Shown here: positions 27,686 through 36,285 of the stretch, in pieces
Numbering within the stretch: position 1 is the first letter of the stretch
How the letters are laid out: each line of letters opens with the position of its first letter
Source of the DNA: JAJPKK01 sp963702755
GTDB taxonomy: Bacteria > Pseudomonadota > Alphaproteobacteria > Rhizobiales > Xanthobacteraceae
DNA: 64,000 nucleotides
Assembly: GCA_963702755.1 (NCBI GenBank)
Contig: CAVPDZ010000007.1
Span: 434,001-498,000 of the forward strand
Reading direction: 5' to 3'
Program-made: the position numbers and the translations under genes
Notes under the pieces: model-generated
Told to the model about the DNA's origin: nothing
What the model saw: only the letters and a program-made list of their open reading frames with translations
Database searches by the model: none

Positions 27686-28684
27686 TTACGGTGCAGCCTT
27701 TTTGGAGATATCGAAGCACATCGGCCGTTGGTGCAGCGGCGTGATCGTCTCGGTGCCTGGCAGCGCCGCCTGGATCGCCTCGAACAGCGGTTCGACGCCG
27801 AGGTCGACGAACGTCCCGTAAATCTGGTCGTGATGCGCCGGCATAAAGATGCGCGGTCTGAACAGCTTCACGAGTTCGAGCGTCACGGGGACCTGAATCT
27901 GCGCCACCGGATGGCCTTGATAGGCGACGATGGCAATGTCGACCGGCCCGAGCTTGCGCGCGAGTTCGCGATCGCCCTCGGTGATCGGACCGGCGCTGTC
28001 GATCCAGACGAGCTTGAAGCCCGTCGGGAACGTGAAGCCGTAGGCGATGGTGCCCTTGGTGATCACCTCCGGCGCGAACGTGCCCTTGGCGCGAATCGCC
28101 TTCTCGGCTGCGGCTTCGGCTTCGGTCGCGGGCCCCGCATCGGCATCATAGAGTTTGCCCAAAATCTCCAGCACCTCGGACTTGAGCGTCGAGTGCTGGG
28201 CCAATGCCGCGTCCACCGTGACGCTGCCGAATTTGAGCGTCTCGCCGCCAGCGACGGCAGTCCCCTGCCCAGCCGGAACGCCGAGCTTGTAGGCGGTCTC
28301 GACCGAGATGGGCGCGCCGATGACCTTCGCCTTGGTGCGTTGCGCGATCGGCCCGACATCGGAGATGTGGTCGAAATGGGCGTGGCCGATGAAGATGGCG
28401 TCGGCCTTCTTGACCTCGTCCGGGACGATGCCGGTCGGCCGGTTGCGCGGGCCGCGGTCAAAATAGGTGTCGAGCAGGAACACCTGGCCGCGGTAGACGA
28501 GTTCGTAATTCGAGGTCGCGAGCCAGCGCAGCGCGATCATGTTCTCGGCGTCCAGCAGCGGACCGCCCATCGCCGCCGGCACGAGGCTTTGGCACGCGGG
28601 ATCGGATTGCGCCGCGTGGGCCTGCGTACCGGCCGCAATGGCCGCTGCGGTGAAGGAAGCGAAAAAAGTCAGGCGGCGCGTCAT
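27686..28684 (-). CDS. Exported MBL-fold metallo-hydrolase
   Basis: A 332-residue metallo-beta-lactamase-fold protein with a signal peptide (FFASFTAAAIAAGTQAHA). The metal motif is GHAHFDHISD (HxHxDH); further ligands are probably in AAALAQHST, VWIDSAGP and PAHHDQIYG. GGGAGG before ATG 28684 sets the start. The UlaG-type layout suggests a hydrolase rather than a lactamase; substrate unknown. It lies about 140 bases after the start of soxC on the same strand but upstream genes are far, so it is probably its own unit. Confidence 0.87.
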   Translation of the reverse strand: MTRRLTFFASFTAAAIAAGTQAHAAQSDPACQSLVPAAMGGPLLDAENMIALRWLATSNYELVYRGQVFLLDTYFDRGPRNRPTGIVPDEVKKADAIFIGHAHFDHISDVGPIAQRTKAKVIGAPISVETAYKLGVPAGQGTAVAGGETLKFGSVTVDAALAQHSTLKSEVLEILGKLYDADAGPATEAEAAAEKAIRAKGTFAPEVITKGTIAYGFTFPTGFKLVWIDSAGPITEGDRELARKLGPVDIAIVAYQGHPVAQIQVPVTLELVKLFRPRIFMPAHHDQIYGTFVDLGVEPLFEAIQAALPGTETITPLHQRPMCFDISKKAAP

Positions 28685-29043
28685 GGTGTCCTCCCGTTTC
28701 GCGGCTTGGTGGTCGCGCGAAGAATTTGGTTTCGGCGGAAACAATGCCCGCCTGTGTGTCCGCGCCGGCAAGACGACCAAGGGGGACAGGGAGGCGAGGC
28801 AGAAATCCGTAACGATGTTCGGGAATTAAGGATTCCGGGCTCGCCTCGTTTTGCTCGGTGCCACGGAATGACGCCCTCGAAATCAGCGCCGAACAAGGGT
28901 TCGGCGCCCTGCCAATTCCGCATTGCACAATGGCCCCGAATGACTATATTCCGCGCGAATTCGCAATCACCGATAACGGCGCTTCTCTGCGGCGCGTGCT
29001 TGTTCGAGCCGCCGAGCTCTGAGCCTAACCCTGAGTTTCCCCT
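28685..29043. other. Divergent intergenic region between MBL gene and typA
   Basis: 359 bases between divergent starts. It must hold both promoters, but I can point to no clear -35/-10 pair or operator. Long frames through it are antisense shadows. Confidence 0.45.
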
Positions 29044-30870
29044 ATGAAACTGCGGAATGTCGCGATCATCGCCCACGTCGACCATGGCAAAACCACCCTG
29101 GTCGACCGGCTGCTGCAGCAATCGGGCTCGTTCCGGGAGAACCAGCGCGTCGCCGAGCGGGCCATGGACAGCAATGACCTGGAGCGTGAGCGGGGCATTA
29201 CCATCCTCGCCAAGGCGACTTCGATCGTGTGGAAGGACACCCGCATCAACATCGTCGACACGCCCGGCCACGCCGATTTCGGCGGCGAGGTCGAGCGCAT
29301 CCTCAACATGGTGGACGGCGCGATCGTTCTCGTCGATGCGGCCGAAGGGCCGCTGCCGCAGACCAAGTTCGTGGTCTCGAAGGCGCTCAAGGTCGGGCTT
29401 CGGCCGATCGTCGCCATCAACAAGGTCGATCGCCAGGACGCCCGTCCCACTGTGGTCGCCGGCGAGGTCTTTGATCTGTTTGCGGCGCTTGACGCGACCG
29501 AGGAGCAGCTTGATTTCCCGGTGCTGTACGGTTCGGCCAAGCAGGGCTGGATGGCGCCCTCGGTCGACGGGCCGAAGACCTCCATGGCGCCGTTGTTCGA
29601 TCTCATCCTCTCTCACGTGGCGCCGCCGGTCGTCGAGGACGGCCCGTTCCGCATGCTCGGCACAATCCTGGAGGCGAATCCCTATCTGGGCCGCGTCGTC
29701 ACGGGGCGCATCCGCTCCGGTTCCATTAAGCCCAATCAGCCAATCAAGGTGATCGACCGCCACGGCCATCTCATCGAGCAGGGCCGCGTGTCCAAGGTGC
29801 TGGCCTTCCGCGGCCTGGAGCGCCAGGCCATCGAAGAAGGGGTGGCCGGCGACATCGTCTCGATTGCCGGGCTCCCGCAGGCGACCGTGGCGCACACGCT
29901 GTGCGCGCCCGAGGTGACCGAGCCGCTGCCGGCGCAGCCGATCGATCCGCCGACGCTGTCCATGATGTTTCGCGTCAATGATTCGCCGCTCGCGGGCACC
30001 GAGGGCGACAAGGTCACGGGCCGCATGATTCGCGACCGGCTGCTGCGTGAAGCCGAAGGCAACGTGGCGCTGCGGATCAGCGAATCCGACGAGCGCGACG
30101 CCATGGAGGTAGCGGGACGCGGTGAATTGCAGCTCGGCATTCTGATCGAGACCATGCGGCGCGAGGGCTTTGAGCTCAGCGTGTCGCGGCCGCGGGTGCT
30201 GATCGAATTCGATCCCGCCACCGGCGAGATGACCGAGCCGATCGAGGAGGTCGTGATCGATCTCGACGAGGAGCACTCCGGCGTCGTGGTGCAAAAGCTC
30301 TCCGAGCGCAAGGCGGAACTCGTCGAGATGAAGCCGTCGGGCGGCGGGCGGCTGCGGCTGGTCTTTCACGCGCCGACGCGCGGCCTGATCGGCTACCAGG
30401 GCGAACTTCTGACTGACACGCGCGGCACCGCCATCATGAACCGGCTTTTCCATGGCTACGCGCCTTACAAGGGCACGATCCCGGGACGGCGCAACGGCGT
30501 CCTGATCTCGACCGATGCCGGCGAAGCGGTGGCATATGCCCTGTGGAATCTCGAGGATCGCGGGCCGATGATGATCGACCCCGGCGCGAAGGTCTATCGC
30601 GGCATGATCGTGGGCGAGCACACCCGCGGAAACGATCTGGAAATCAACGTGCTCAAGGGCAAGAAGCTCACCAACATCCGCACCACCGCGAAGGACGAAG
30701 CGGTACGTCTGACGCCGCCGATTCGGATGACGCTGGAAAAGGCGCTGGCCTACATCGAGGATGACGAACTGGTCGAGGTCACCCCAAAATCGATTCGGTT
30801 GCGCAAGAAGCTGCTCGATCCCAACGAGCGCAAACGCGACGAGCGCCGCAAGGAAGCCGAGAGCGTTTAA
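29044..30870 (+). CDS. typA: Ribosome-associated translational GTPase TypA/BipA
   Basis: A 608-residue EF-G-like GTPase that binds the 70S ribosome and helps 50S assembly and stress or cold adaptation. G1 is AHVDHGKTT (about 10-18), G3 is DTPGHADFGGEVER, G4 is NKVDR, followed by domain II, the EF-G III and V domains and the TypA C-terminal domain (TRGLIGYQGELLTDTRGTAI). Length and motifs are normal. No convincing Shine-Dalgarno is seen before ATG 29044, but homology to MKLRNVAIIAHVDHGK fixes the start. Confidence 0.97.
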   Translation: MKLRNVAIIAHVDHGKTTLVDRLLQQSGSFRENQRVAERAMDSNDLERERGITILAKATSIVWKDTRINIVDTPGHADFGGEVERILNMVDGAIVLVDAAEGPLPQTKFVVSKALKVGLRPIVAINKVDRQDARPTVVAGEVFDLFAALDATEEQLDFPVLYGSAKQGWMAPSVDGPKTSMAPLFDLILSHVAPPVVEDGPFRMLGTILEANPYLGRVVTGRIRSGSIKPNQPIKVIDRHGHLIEQGRVSKVLAFRGLERQAIEEGVAGDIVSIAGLPQATVAHTLCAPEVTEPLPAQPIDPPTLSMMFRVNDSPLAGTEGDKVTGRMIRDRLLREAEGNVALRISESDERDAMEVAGRGELQLGILIETMRREGFELSVSRPRVLIEFDPATGEMTEPIEEVVIDLDEEHSGVVVQKLSERKAELVEMKPSGGGRLRLVFHAPTRGLIGYQGELLTDTRGTAIMNRLFHGYAPYKGTIPGRRNGVLISTDAGEAVAYALWNLEDRGPMMIDPGAKVYRGMIVGEHTRGNDLEINVLKGKKLTNIRTTAKDEAVRLTPPIRMTLEKALAYIEDDELVEVTPKSIRLRKKLLDPNERKRDERRKEAESV

Positions 30871-31043
30871 GGCTCGGACGGCGGTAATTGGATCGCCGCT
30901 TGCCGGTGAGGCCCCATCTGCCGTCCGATCTGTACCCTTTCGGGACACGCACTGTTGCGAAAGCGCCACGTTCGCCGGTGCGTTTACGGTGCGTGAAATC
31001 GGGGGAGTTGATTTTGGTGACGTTCCGCCGATAATCCGCGGTG

Positions 31044-31059
31044 TTAACCCAATGTTAAC
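31044..31059 (+). promoter_or_regulatory. Perfect CtrA box upstream of the GNAT gene
   Basis: TTAA-CCCAATG-TTAAC fits the CtrA consensus TTAA-N7-TTAAC at every fixed base. It lies 45 bases before the ATG at 31104. Pattern match; binding not shown. Confidence 0.55.
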
Positions 31060-31103
31060 GCCAGGACTTGAACGGGGGCGGCCACTTCGGCCAAACGTCT
31101 CAG

Positions 31104-31613
31104 ATGAATACCGCACTCATCGAAATTCGCCGCGCCAAATCGTCCGATGCCGCAGCGCTGGCGGCCACCCATGACGAGGCGTGGCGAACCGCCTACCAGG
31201 GCATCATCCCGGGTCCCGAGCTCGACAAGCTGATCAACCGGCGCGGCGGCCAGTGGTGGGAAGGGGCGATTCGCAAAGGCAGCCGCATCTCGATCCTGGC
31301 GTTCGGTGAGACCATTGCCGGTTATGCGAACTACGGCCGGAACCGCGCCCGCAGCCTGACCTATGACGGCGAGATCTACGAGCTTTACCTGCGGCCGGAA
31401 TTCCAGGGGCTTGGCTTCGGGCGCCGCCTGTTCACGGCGACTCGGCGCGATCTCGCCCAGAGCGGCATCAAGAGCCTCGTGGTGTGGGCGCTGTCCGAGA
31501 ACGAATCGGCCGTTGAGTTTTATCGTGCGCTGGGCGGCCGTCCGGTCGCCCGATCGTGCGAGAAATTCGGCGACAAGACCCTCGATAAGGTCGCCTACGC
31601 CTGGCAGGCGTAG
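31104..31613 (+). CDS. GNAT-family N-acetyltransferase
   Basis: A 169-residue acetyl-CoA-dependent acetyltransferase. The acetyl-CoA motif A is LYLRPEFQGLGFGRRLF (Q-G-x-G-x-G), followed by the helix TATRRDLAQSG and motif B WALSENESAVEFYRALGG. The N-terminal part (DAAALAATHDEAWRTAYQGI) is that of the RimI-like group. Substrate unknown. The start is uncertain between ATG 31104 and TTG 31068. A perfect CtrA box lies just upstream. Confidence 0.87.
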   Translation: MNTALIEIRRAKSSDAAALAATHDEAWRTAYQGIIPGPELDKLINRRGGQWWEGAIRKGSRISILAFGETIAGYANYGRNRARSLTYDGEIYELYLRPEFQGLGFGRRLFTATRRDLAQSGIKSLVVWALSENESAVEFYRALGGRPVARSCEKFGDKTLDKVAYAWQA

Positions 31614-31615
31614 GA

Positions 31616-31942
31616 TCAGCGCTGCGAGATCCGCGCTAGAACGACGGTAAGGGCAGCGGCATCACCGCAAATCAGCAGCCGCTTGATTCGAGAGGTTTCG
31701 CCGGCGAGAAGCACGACGTCGCGTGACGGCACGCCGAGAGCCCGTGCCAGCAACCGCTGTAACGCACTATTGGCCTCGCCCTCGCTTGGCGCTGCCCGCA
31801 CCCGTACCTTGAGGACGCTGCGTCCGTCAGCGAGGCATTCGATGCCATCGACGGCGTCACGTCCGCCCTTCGGCGTCAGTCGTACGGTCAGCGTAACCCC
31901 GTCGGCTGCCGCCGCCCAGGGCAGACCGCTACCTGAAGACAT
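31616..31942 (-). CDS. DUF167 (YggU) family protein
   Basis: A 108-residue protein with the DUF167 pattern: LTVRLTPKGGRDAVDG, VLKVRVRAAPSEGEAN and VVLLAGETSRIKRLL. Small cytoplasmic alpha/beta fold of unknown function. Its ATG lies inside the end of the yggT-type gene (overlap of 14 bases), so the two are translationally coupled, as in many alphaproteobacteria. Confidence 0.92.
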   Translation of the reverse strand: MSSGSGLPWAAAADGVTLTVRLTPKGGRDAVDGIECLADGRSVLKVRVRAAPSEGEANSALQRLLARALGVPSRDVVLLAGETSRIKRLLICGDAAALTVVLARISQR

Positions 31943-32219
31943 CCAGGAGATTGCCGATGACCACAAGCTGGATGAAGTAGATGAGCAAAATGAGCACGAT
32001 GAAGGAAATGTCGATGCCGCCGAAATTCGGCAGCCGATTGCGAATCGGCCGCAAAACCGGCTCGGTGACGCGGTAGAGGAATTCCCCGATCATCGACACC
32101 GCCGGGTGGCGGGTGTTGACCACGTTGAAGACGATGAGCCAGCTCAGGATCGCAGCGGCGAACAGAATGATTATGTAGATGTTCAGCAAGTAATCGATGA
32201 AAAGTAACAGCTTGACCAT
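31929..32219 (-). CDS. YggT-family membrane protein
   Basis: A 96-residue inner-membrane protein with two spans (LFIDYLLNIYIIILFAAAIL; ISFIVLILLIYFIQLVVIG) around the family loop RVTEPVLRPIRNRLPNFGGID. Function poorly known; linked to osmotic stress, division or Sec in other bacteria. Forms an overlapping pair with the DUF167 gene. Confidence 0.93.
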   Translation of the reverse strand: MVKLLLFIDYLLNIYIIILFAAAILSWLIVFNVVNTRHPAVSMIGEFLYRVTEPVLRPIRNRLPNFGGIDISFIVLILLIYFIQLVVIGNLLDVFR

Positions 32220-32316
32220 GTTGGCGGTTCCGCGCGCGGTGGAGCGGCTAACATCTATCGAGCCCCCACGAAGTCGGCAAGGGCATAGGCATGACGCCTG
32301 AAGTGAGACGTGGCTG

Positions 32317-33087
32317 ATGGTTGATGCAGTTTTGCGGGCGCTCGGCCAGATGTTCACGCGGCCGTTCCACAAGGTGCTGCTCAAGGCGGTAGGCCTTGCG
32401 GTGGCGTTCCTGATCGCGGTCGTGGTCGTGCTGTTCCGGCTGTTGGAGTGGCTGTCCGGCGTCGGCATGAATTGGCTCGAGATAACAATCGGGCCGATGG
32501 CTCACGGCCCACTCGCCGTTCTCGCCTGGGTGCTGGCCATCGTCCTCGGTATCGGGCTCTTCACCGGCGCGGTCATGCTGATGCCGGCGGTGACGGCCTT
32601 GGTCGCGAGCTTCTTTGCCGACGAGATCGCTGCGCTGGTCGAGGAAGCTCACTACCCGACGGACCGGCCGGGCACCGCGTTGCCGCTGTGGCTCGCCATC
32701 ATGGAAGGGGCGACCACGGCGCTCCTTGCGATCGCCGTCTACATCTGCGCGGTGCCCTTGCTTTTGTTCGCCGGCGCCGGCGCGGTCCTCTTCTTCCTTG
32801 CCAACGCTTGGCTGCTGGGCCGCATCTATTTTGACCTCGCCGCCCTGCGCTTCCATCCCGTCCCGCAGGTCCGAGCGATGCGCCGCGACAACCAGGGCAT
32901 CGTTTACGTCGGTGGCCTCTTTATTGCGGGCTTCGTCATGATCCCGATTCTCAATCTCGCAACGCCTCTATTCGGGACTGCGCTGATGGTGCATCTCCAT
33001 AAGCGTATCGTCGGCGACGAGCGGCGTCCGCTGATTGATTCGCAGCGTCTGGCGACGCGGCCGCGGATCGACCAGCAGCACTGGTAA
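32317..33087 (+). CDS. EI24/CysZ-type membrane protein
   Basis: A 256-residue integral membrane protein with about five spans. The pattern of the N-terminal FTRPFHKVLLKAVGLAVAF, the loop YPTDRPG and the last part LLGRIYFDLAALRF then ATPLFGTALMVHLHKRI matches the EI24 domain family, which contains the sulfate permease CysZ. Whether this one moves sulfate is open. Divergent from the yggT-type gene; converges on nth with only 44 bases between stops. Confidence 0.85.
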   Translation: MVDAVLRALGQMFTRPFHKVLLKAVGLAVAFLIAVVVVLFRLLEWLSGVGMNWLEITIGPMAHGPLAVLAWVLAIVLGIGLFTGAVMLMPAVTALVASFFADEIAALVEEAHYPTDRPGTALPLWLAIMEGATTALLAIAVYICAVPLLLFAGAGAVLFFLANAWLLGRIYFDLAALRFHPVPQVRAMRRDNQGIVYVGGLFIAGFVMIPILNLATPLFGTALMVHLHKRIVGDERRPLIDSQRLATRPRIDQQHW

Positions 33088-33131
33088 CCTGCACTTCGAT
33101 CGAGACTTAGCTTTAACCGCCGCGACGCCCC

Positions 33132-33977
33132 CTACCGACTTTTCCCTTCGGGAGAAGCGGGGACCATGAAAGTCCGTTTTTCCGGCCAGCGACAGAGGTC
33201 GTTGATGAGGCATTTCTCGCACAGCGGGCGCTGCGCCTTGCAGGTATAGCGGCCGTGCAGGATCAGCCAATGATGGGCGTTGCGGCGATAGGCCGGCGGC
33301 ACCCGTTTCTCGAGCTGTAGCTCGACCTCGAGCGGCGTTTTGCCGGGCGCGAGGCCGGTGCGATTGCCGACGCGGAAGATGTGGGTGTCGACCGCAATCG
33401 TTTCGGCGCCGAAGGCGACATTCATGACGACGTTCGCGGTCTTGCGCCCGACGCCGGGGAGCGCCTCCAAGGCTTCGCGTGCAGCAGGCACCGTCCCGCC
33501 ATGCTCGGCGACAAGCTTTTCCGAAAGCGCGATGACATTTTTCGCTTTGGTGCGGTAGAGCCCGATGGTCTTGATCAGCTGGCGGACCTTCTCTTCGCCC
33601 AGCGCGATCATCTTTTGCGGTGTGTCGGCGAGCGCGAACAGCGCGGGGGTTGCCTTGTTGACGCCGGCATCGGTCGCCTGCGCCGACAGCACCACCGCGA
33701 CGAGGAGCGTAAACGGGTCGGTATGGTGGAGTTCGCCGCGCGGATCGGGGTTGGCGGCGCGGAAGCGGCGAAACGCTTCCTCGATTTCGGCTTCGGACCA
33801 GAGTTCGGGCTTTGACCGGGCTCGCACCACCGGCCGAGGCTTCGTGGAGCGCTTGGGCGACGCGGCAGCCCGTGCCTTCTTTGAACCGTCCACCATCGCG
33901 GGCCCGGGATTCGAGCGCGGCTTGGAACGTGTTCGCCCGTTTCGGCGTTTGGTTTCGCGCTTGGTCTTGAGCCCCAT
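33132..33977 (-). CDS. nth: Endonuclease III, DNA glycosylase/AP lyase
   Basis: Nth, 281 residues, removes oxidised pyrimidines and nicks the abasic site. The helix-hairpin-helix LPGVGRKTANVV carries the catalytic lysine, VDTHIFRV carries the catalytic aspartate, and CKAQRPLCEKCLINDLC is the 4Fe-4S loop (C-x6-C-x2-C-x5-C). An N-terminal Lys/Arg/Pro-rich extension of about 55 residues precedes the domain. ATG 33977 has GAGGA upstream and is preferred to ATG 34001, whose codon overlaps the start of the divergent DUF2244 gene. Confidence 0.96.
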   Translation of the reverse strand: MGLKTKRETKRRNGRTRSKPRSNPGPAMVDGSKKARAAASPKRSTKPRPVVRARSKPELWSEAEIEEAFRRFRAANPDPRGELHHTDPFTLLVAVVLSAQATDAGVNKATPALFALADTPQKMIALGEEKVRQLIKTIGLYRTKAKNVIALSEKLVAEHGGTVPAAREALEALPGVGRKTANVVMNVAFGAETIAVDTHIFRVGNRTGLAPGKTPLEVELQLEKRVPPAYRRNAHHWLILHGRYTCKAQRPLCEKCLINDLCRWPEKRTFMVPASPEGKSR

Positions 33978-33999
33978 ATTTCCTCTATAATGAATTTCC

Positions 34000-34530
34000 A
34001 TGACCTACAGCAACGCCCTCGAATCCGAGTCCGCCCCGCCGTCTGAACCAATGTTGTTTTCGGCGATCGTAACCCCGCATCGGTCGCTTGGGACCGTCGG
34101 GTTCGTGATTCTGATGACAGCGATTGGCACGGTCAGCTTTGTCGCTGGGATTTTCTTCTTGATGATCGGCGCGTGGCCGGTGTTCGGCTTTTTCGGCCTC
34201 GATGCCCTGCTGATCTATTGGGCGTTTCGCGCCAATTACCGTGCGGCTGCAGCCTACGAAGAAGTGACGGTGACAGCCTCCGCACTTACGGTGCGCCAGG
34301 TCAGCCATCGCGGCAAAGTCTCCCAATGGACGCTCAATCCCGTGTGGGTGAGACTCGACCGCGAGAGCCATGAGGAGTTCGGCATCGAACGGCTGTTCCT
34401 GGTCTCGCGGGGACGGCGTTTGCCGATTGCGAGCTTTCTCGGGCCCCGCGAAAAGGAAAGCTTCGCGGCGGCGCTCGGTGCGGCCATCAATGAAGCAAAG
34501 CGCGGCCCGACCCGGACGGTGCTGGATTAA
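34000..34530 (+). CDS. DUF2244 integral membrane protein
   Basis: A 176-residue protein with two spans (VGFVILMTAIGTVSFVAGIF; FGFFGLDALLIYWAF) and the DUF2244 pattern LFSAIVTPHRSLG at the start and LDRESHEEFGIERLFLVSRG, LGPREKESFA at the end. Unknown function. Its start codon sits 22 bases from the divergent nth start, so there is hardly room for two separate promoters between them. Confidence 0.92.
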   Translation: MTYSNALESESAPPSEPMLFSAIVTPHRSLGTVGFVILMTAIGTVSFVAGIFFLMIGAWPVFGFFGLDALLIYWAFRANYRAAAAYEEVTVTASALTVRQVSHRGKVSQWTLNPVWVRLDRESHEEFGIERLFLVSRGRRLPIASFLGPREKESFAAALGAAINEAKRGPTRTVLD

Positions 34531-34634
34531 GAATTTAGCGGGTTACGCCGATTAGGAGCGTACCCTGAGACTTCGCACCGATTCCTTGCGGAAATCGGGT
34601 GGTTGCAGCGCCGGGGGCTCGCTAGGTAGCCTCC

Positions 34635-35529
34635 ATGAACATGTCATTCGGACCCCTGATGTCACCCGATCCGCAACCGCTCTCGCCCGCGGCCGTCGAC
34701 GACTATGCCGTCGTGCGTCGCGCCATCGCATTCATCTCGGAGCACTGGCGCAGCCAGCCCGAGGTCGAAGCGATCGCCCACGCCTGCGGCGTCACCCCTG
34801 ACGAACTGCACCACCTGTTTCGCCGCTGGGCAGGGCTCACTCCGAAGGAATTCGTGGCGGCACTCACGCTCGACAGCGCGCGGCGCCTGCTGCGGGATTC
34901 CGCGAGCGTGCTCGAAGCAAGCTACGAGGTCGGCCTGTCCGGCCCCGGCCGCCTGCACGACCTCTTCGTCACCCACGAGGCGATGTCGCCCGGCGAATGG
35001 AAAGCCGGCGGCGAAGGGCTCACGCTCACCTACGGCTTCCATCCCTCGCCGTTCGGCACGGCTCTCGTCATCGCGACACCGCGCGGCCTCGCCGGGCTTG
35101 CCTTTGCCGATCCGGGCGAAGAGGCCGCTGCGCTCGCCGACATGCATCGGCGCTGGCCGCGGGCGCAGTTGCGCGAGGATGCGGCCGGCACGGCGCCGCT
35201 GGCGCGCCGCATCTTCAACTCGGCGCTCTGGCGACGCGACCGGCCGCTCCGCATCGTGATGATCGGCACCGATTTTGAAGTCAGGGTCTGGGAGACGTTG
35301 CTGAAAGTGCCGATGGGCTGCGCCACCACCTATTCAGACATCGCCGCCAAGCTCCGCTGCCCCGAAGGCCGCCCGCGCCGTCGGTGCCGCCGTCGGCAAG
35401 AACCCGATGTCGTTCGTGGTGCCGTGCCATCGCGTCTTCGGCAAGAACGGCGACCTCACCGGCTATCACTGGGGCCTCACCCGCAAGCGCGCCATGTTGG
35501 GCTGGGAGGCGGGACAGGTTGCGTCGTAA
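34635..35529 (+). CDS. Ada-like protein: AraC-type HTH fused to O6-methylguanine-DNA methyltransferase, frame broken once
   Basis: About 297 residues once one base of CCCC 35360-35363 is removed. The N-terminal third is an AraC-type DNA-binding domain (IAHACGVTPDELHHLFRRWA; LTPKEFVAALTLDSARRLL), the middle is the ribonuclease-H-like domain and the C-terminus holds the alkyl-acceptor PCHRVFGKNGDLTGYH with the active cysteine. The N-terminal zinc domain of E. coli Ada, which senses methylphosphotriesters, is missing. It repairs O6-alkylguanine and may control its own transcription. The start could be ATG 34635 or 34641. It converges on gpmA across a long palindrome. Confidence 0.88.
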
Positions 35530-35551
35530 CGGGCCGGCATAATCGGCACCC

Positions 35552-35627
35552 GTAGGGCGCAACAGCGCAGCGTATTGCGCCGCAGAAGGCTCCGAGTGGC
35601 GCAATACGCTTCGCTATTGCGCCCTAC
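35552..35627. repeat. 76-base palindromic repeat between convergent genes
   Basis: Nested inverted repeat: outer arms GTAGGGCGCAA and TTGCGCCCTAC, inner arms AGCGTATTGCGCC and GGCGCAATACGCT. The right half matches the repeat at 23066. Placed between the Ada-like gene and gpmA, it can fold on either strand and probably ends both transcripts. Confidence 0.8.
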
Positions 35628-35642
35628 GAATTACCCTTTGGG

Positions 35643-36264
35643 CTACGCGGCGAGTTCGGCGCGGTTCGCGACCGTCGCGTCGGCATTGATCCGATAGATC
35701 AGCGGCACGCCGGTCGCGAGTTCGCGCGCGACGATTTCCTTCGGCCCGAGCCGATCGAGCACCATCAGCAGTGCGCGCAACGAGTTGCCATGCGCCGTCA
35801 CCAGCACGCGCTCGCCGCGGAGCACATGGGGCAGGATATCGGTGATGTAATAGGGCAGCACGCGGGCGGCGGTGTCGCGCAAACTTTCGCCGCCCGGCGG
35901 CGCCACGTCGTAGGAGCGGCGCCAGAGTGTGCACCTGCTCCTCGCCCCAGCGCTTGCGCGCGTCATCCTTGTTGAGGCCGGAAAGGTCGCCGTAATCGCG
36001 TTCGTTGAGCGCGAGGTTCTTGACGACCGGAATGCCGGACAGGTTCATCTCCTCCAGCATCAGCGTCATGCTGTCCTGGGCGCGCTTGAGCGCCGAGGTG
36101 AAGCCGATATCGAAGCTTATTCCCTGCGCCTTGAGGCGCCGCCCGGCCGTGCGCGCCTCCGCGATCCCGACGTCCGTCAGGCCGACGTCTTTCCAGCCGG
36201 TGAACAGGTTCTTCAAATTCCATTCGCTCTGGCCGTGACGCACGAGCACCAGCAGACGATCCAT
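35643..36264 (-). CDS. gpmA: 2,3-bisphosphoglycerate-dependent phosphoglycerate mutase, frame broken once
   Basis: GpmA interconverts 3- and 2-phosphoglycerate in glycolysis. Restored by removing one base near 35923-35928 it has 206 residues, the family norm. LVRHGQSEWNLKNLFTGWKD carries the phosphohistidine, LNERDYGDLSGLNKDD is the next signature, then RRSYDVAPPGGESLRDT and VTAHGNSLRALLM with the second histidine. Last gene of the run pyrF - DUF1330 - dapB - gpmA; 21 bases separate it from dapB. A true inactivation of a core glycolytic enzyme is unlikely, so the break is probably an error. Confidence 0.93.
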
Positions 36265-36285
36265 TCGAACTTCCTTTCGCCCTCG

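Noticed and set aside
28681..31116. 811-codon open frame on the minus strand opposite typA
   Set aside because: Antisense shadow of a high-GC gene; Arg/His/Asp-rich with no domain, while typA on the plus strand is unmistakable.
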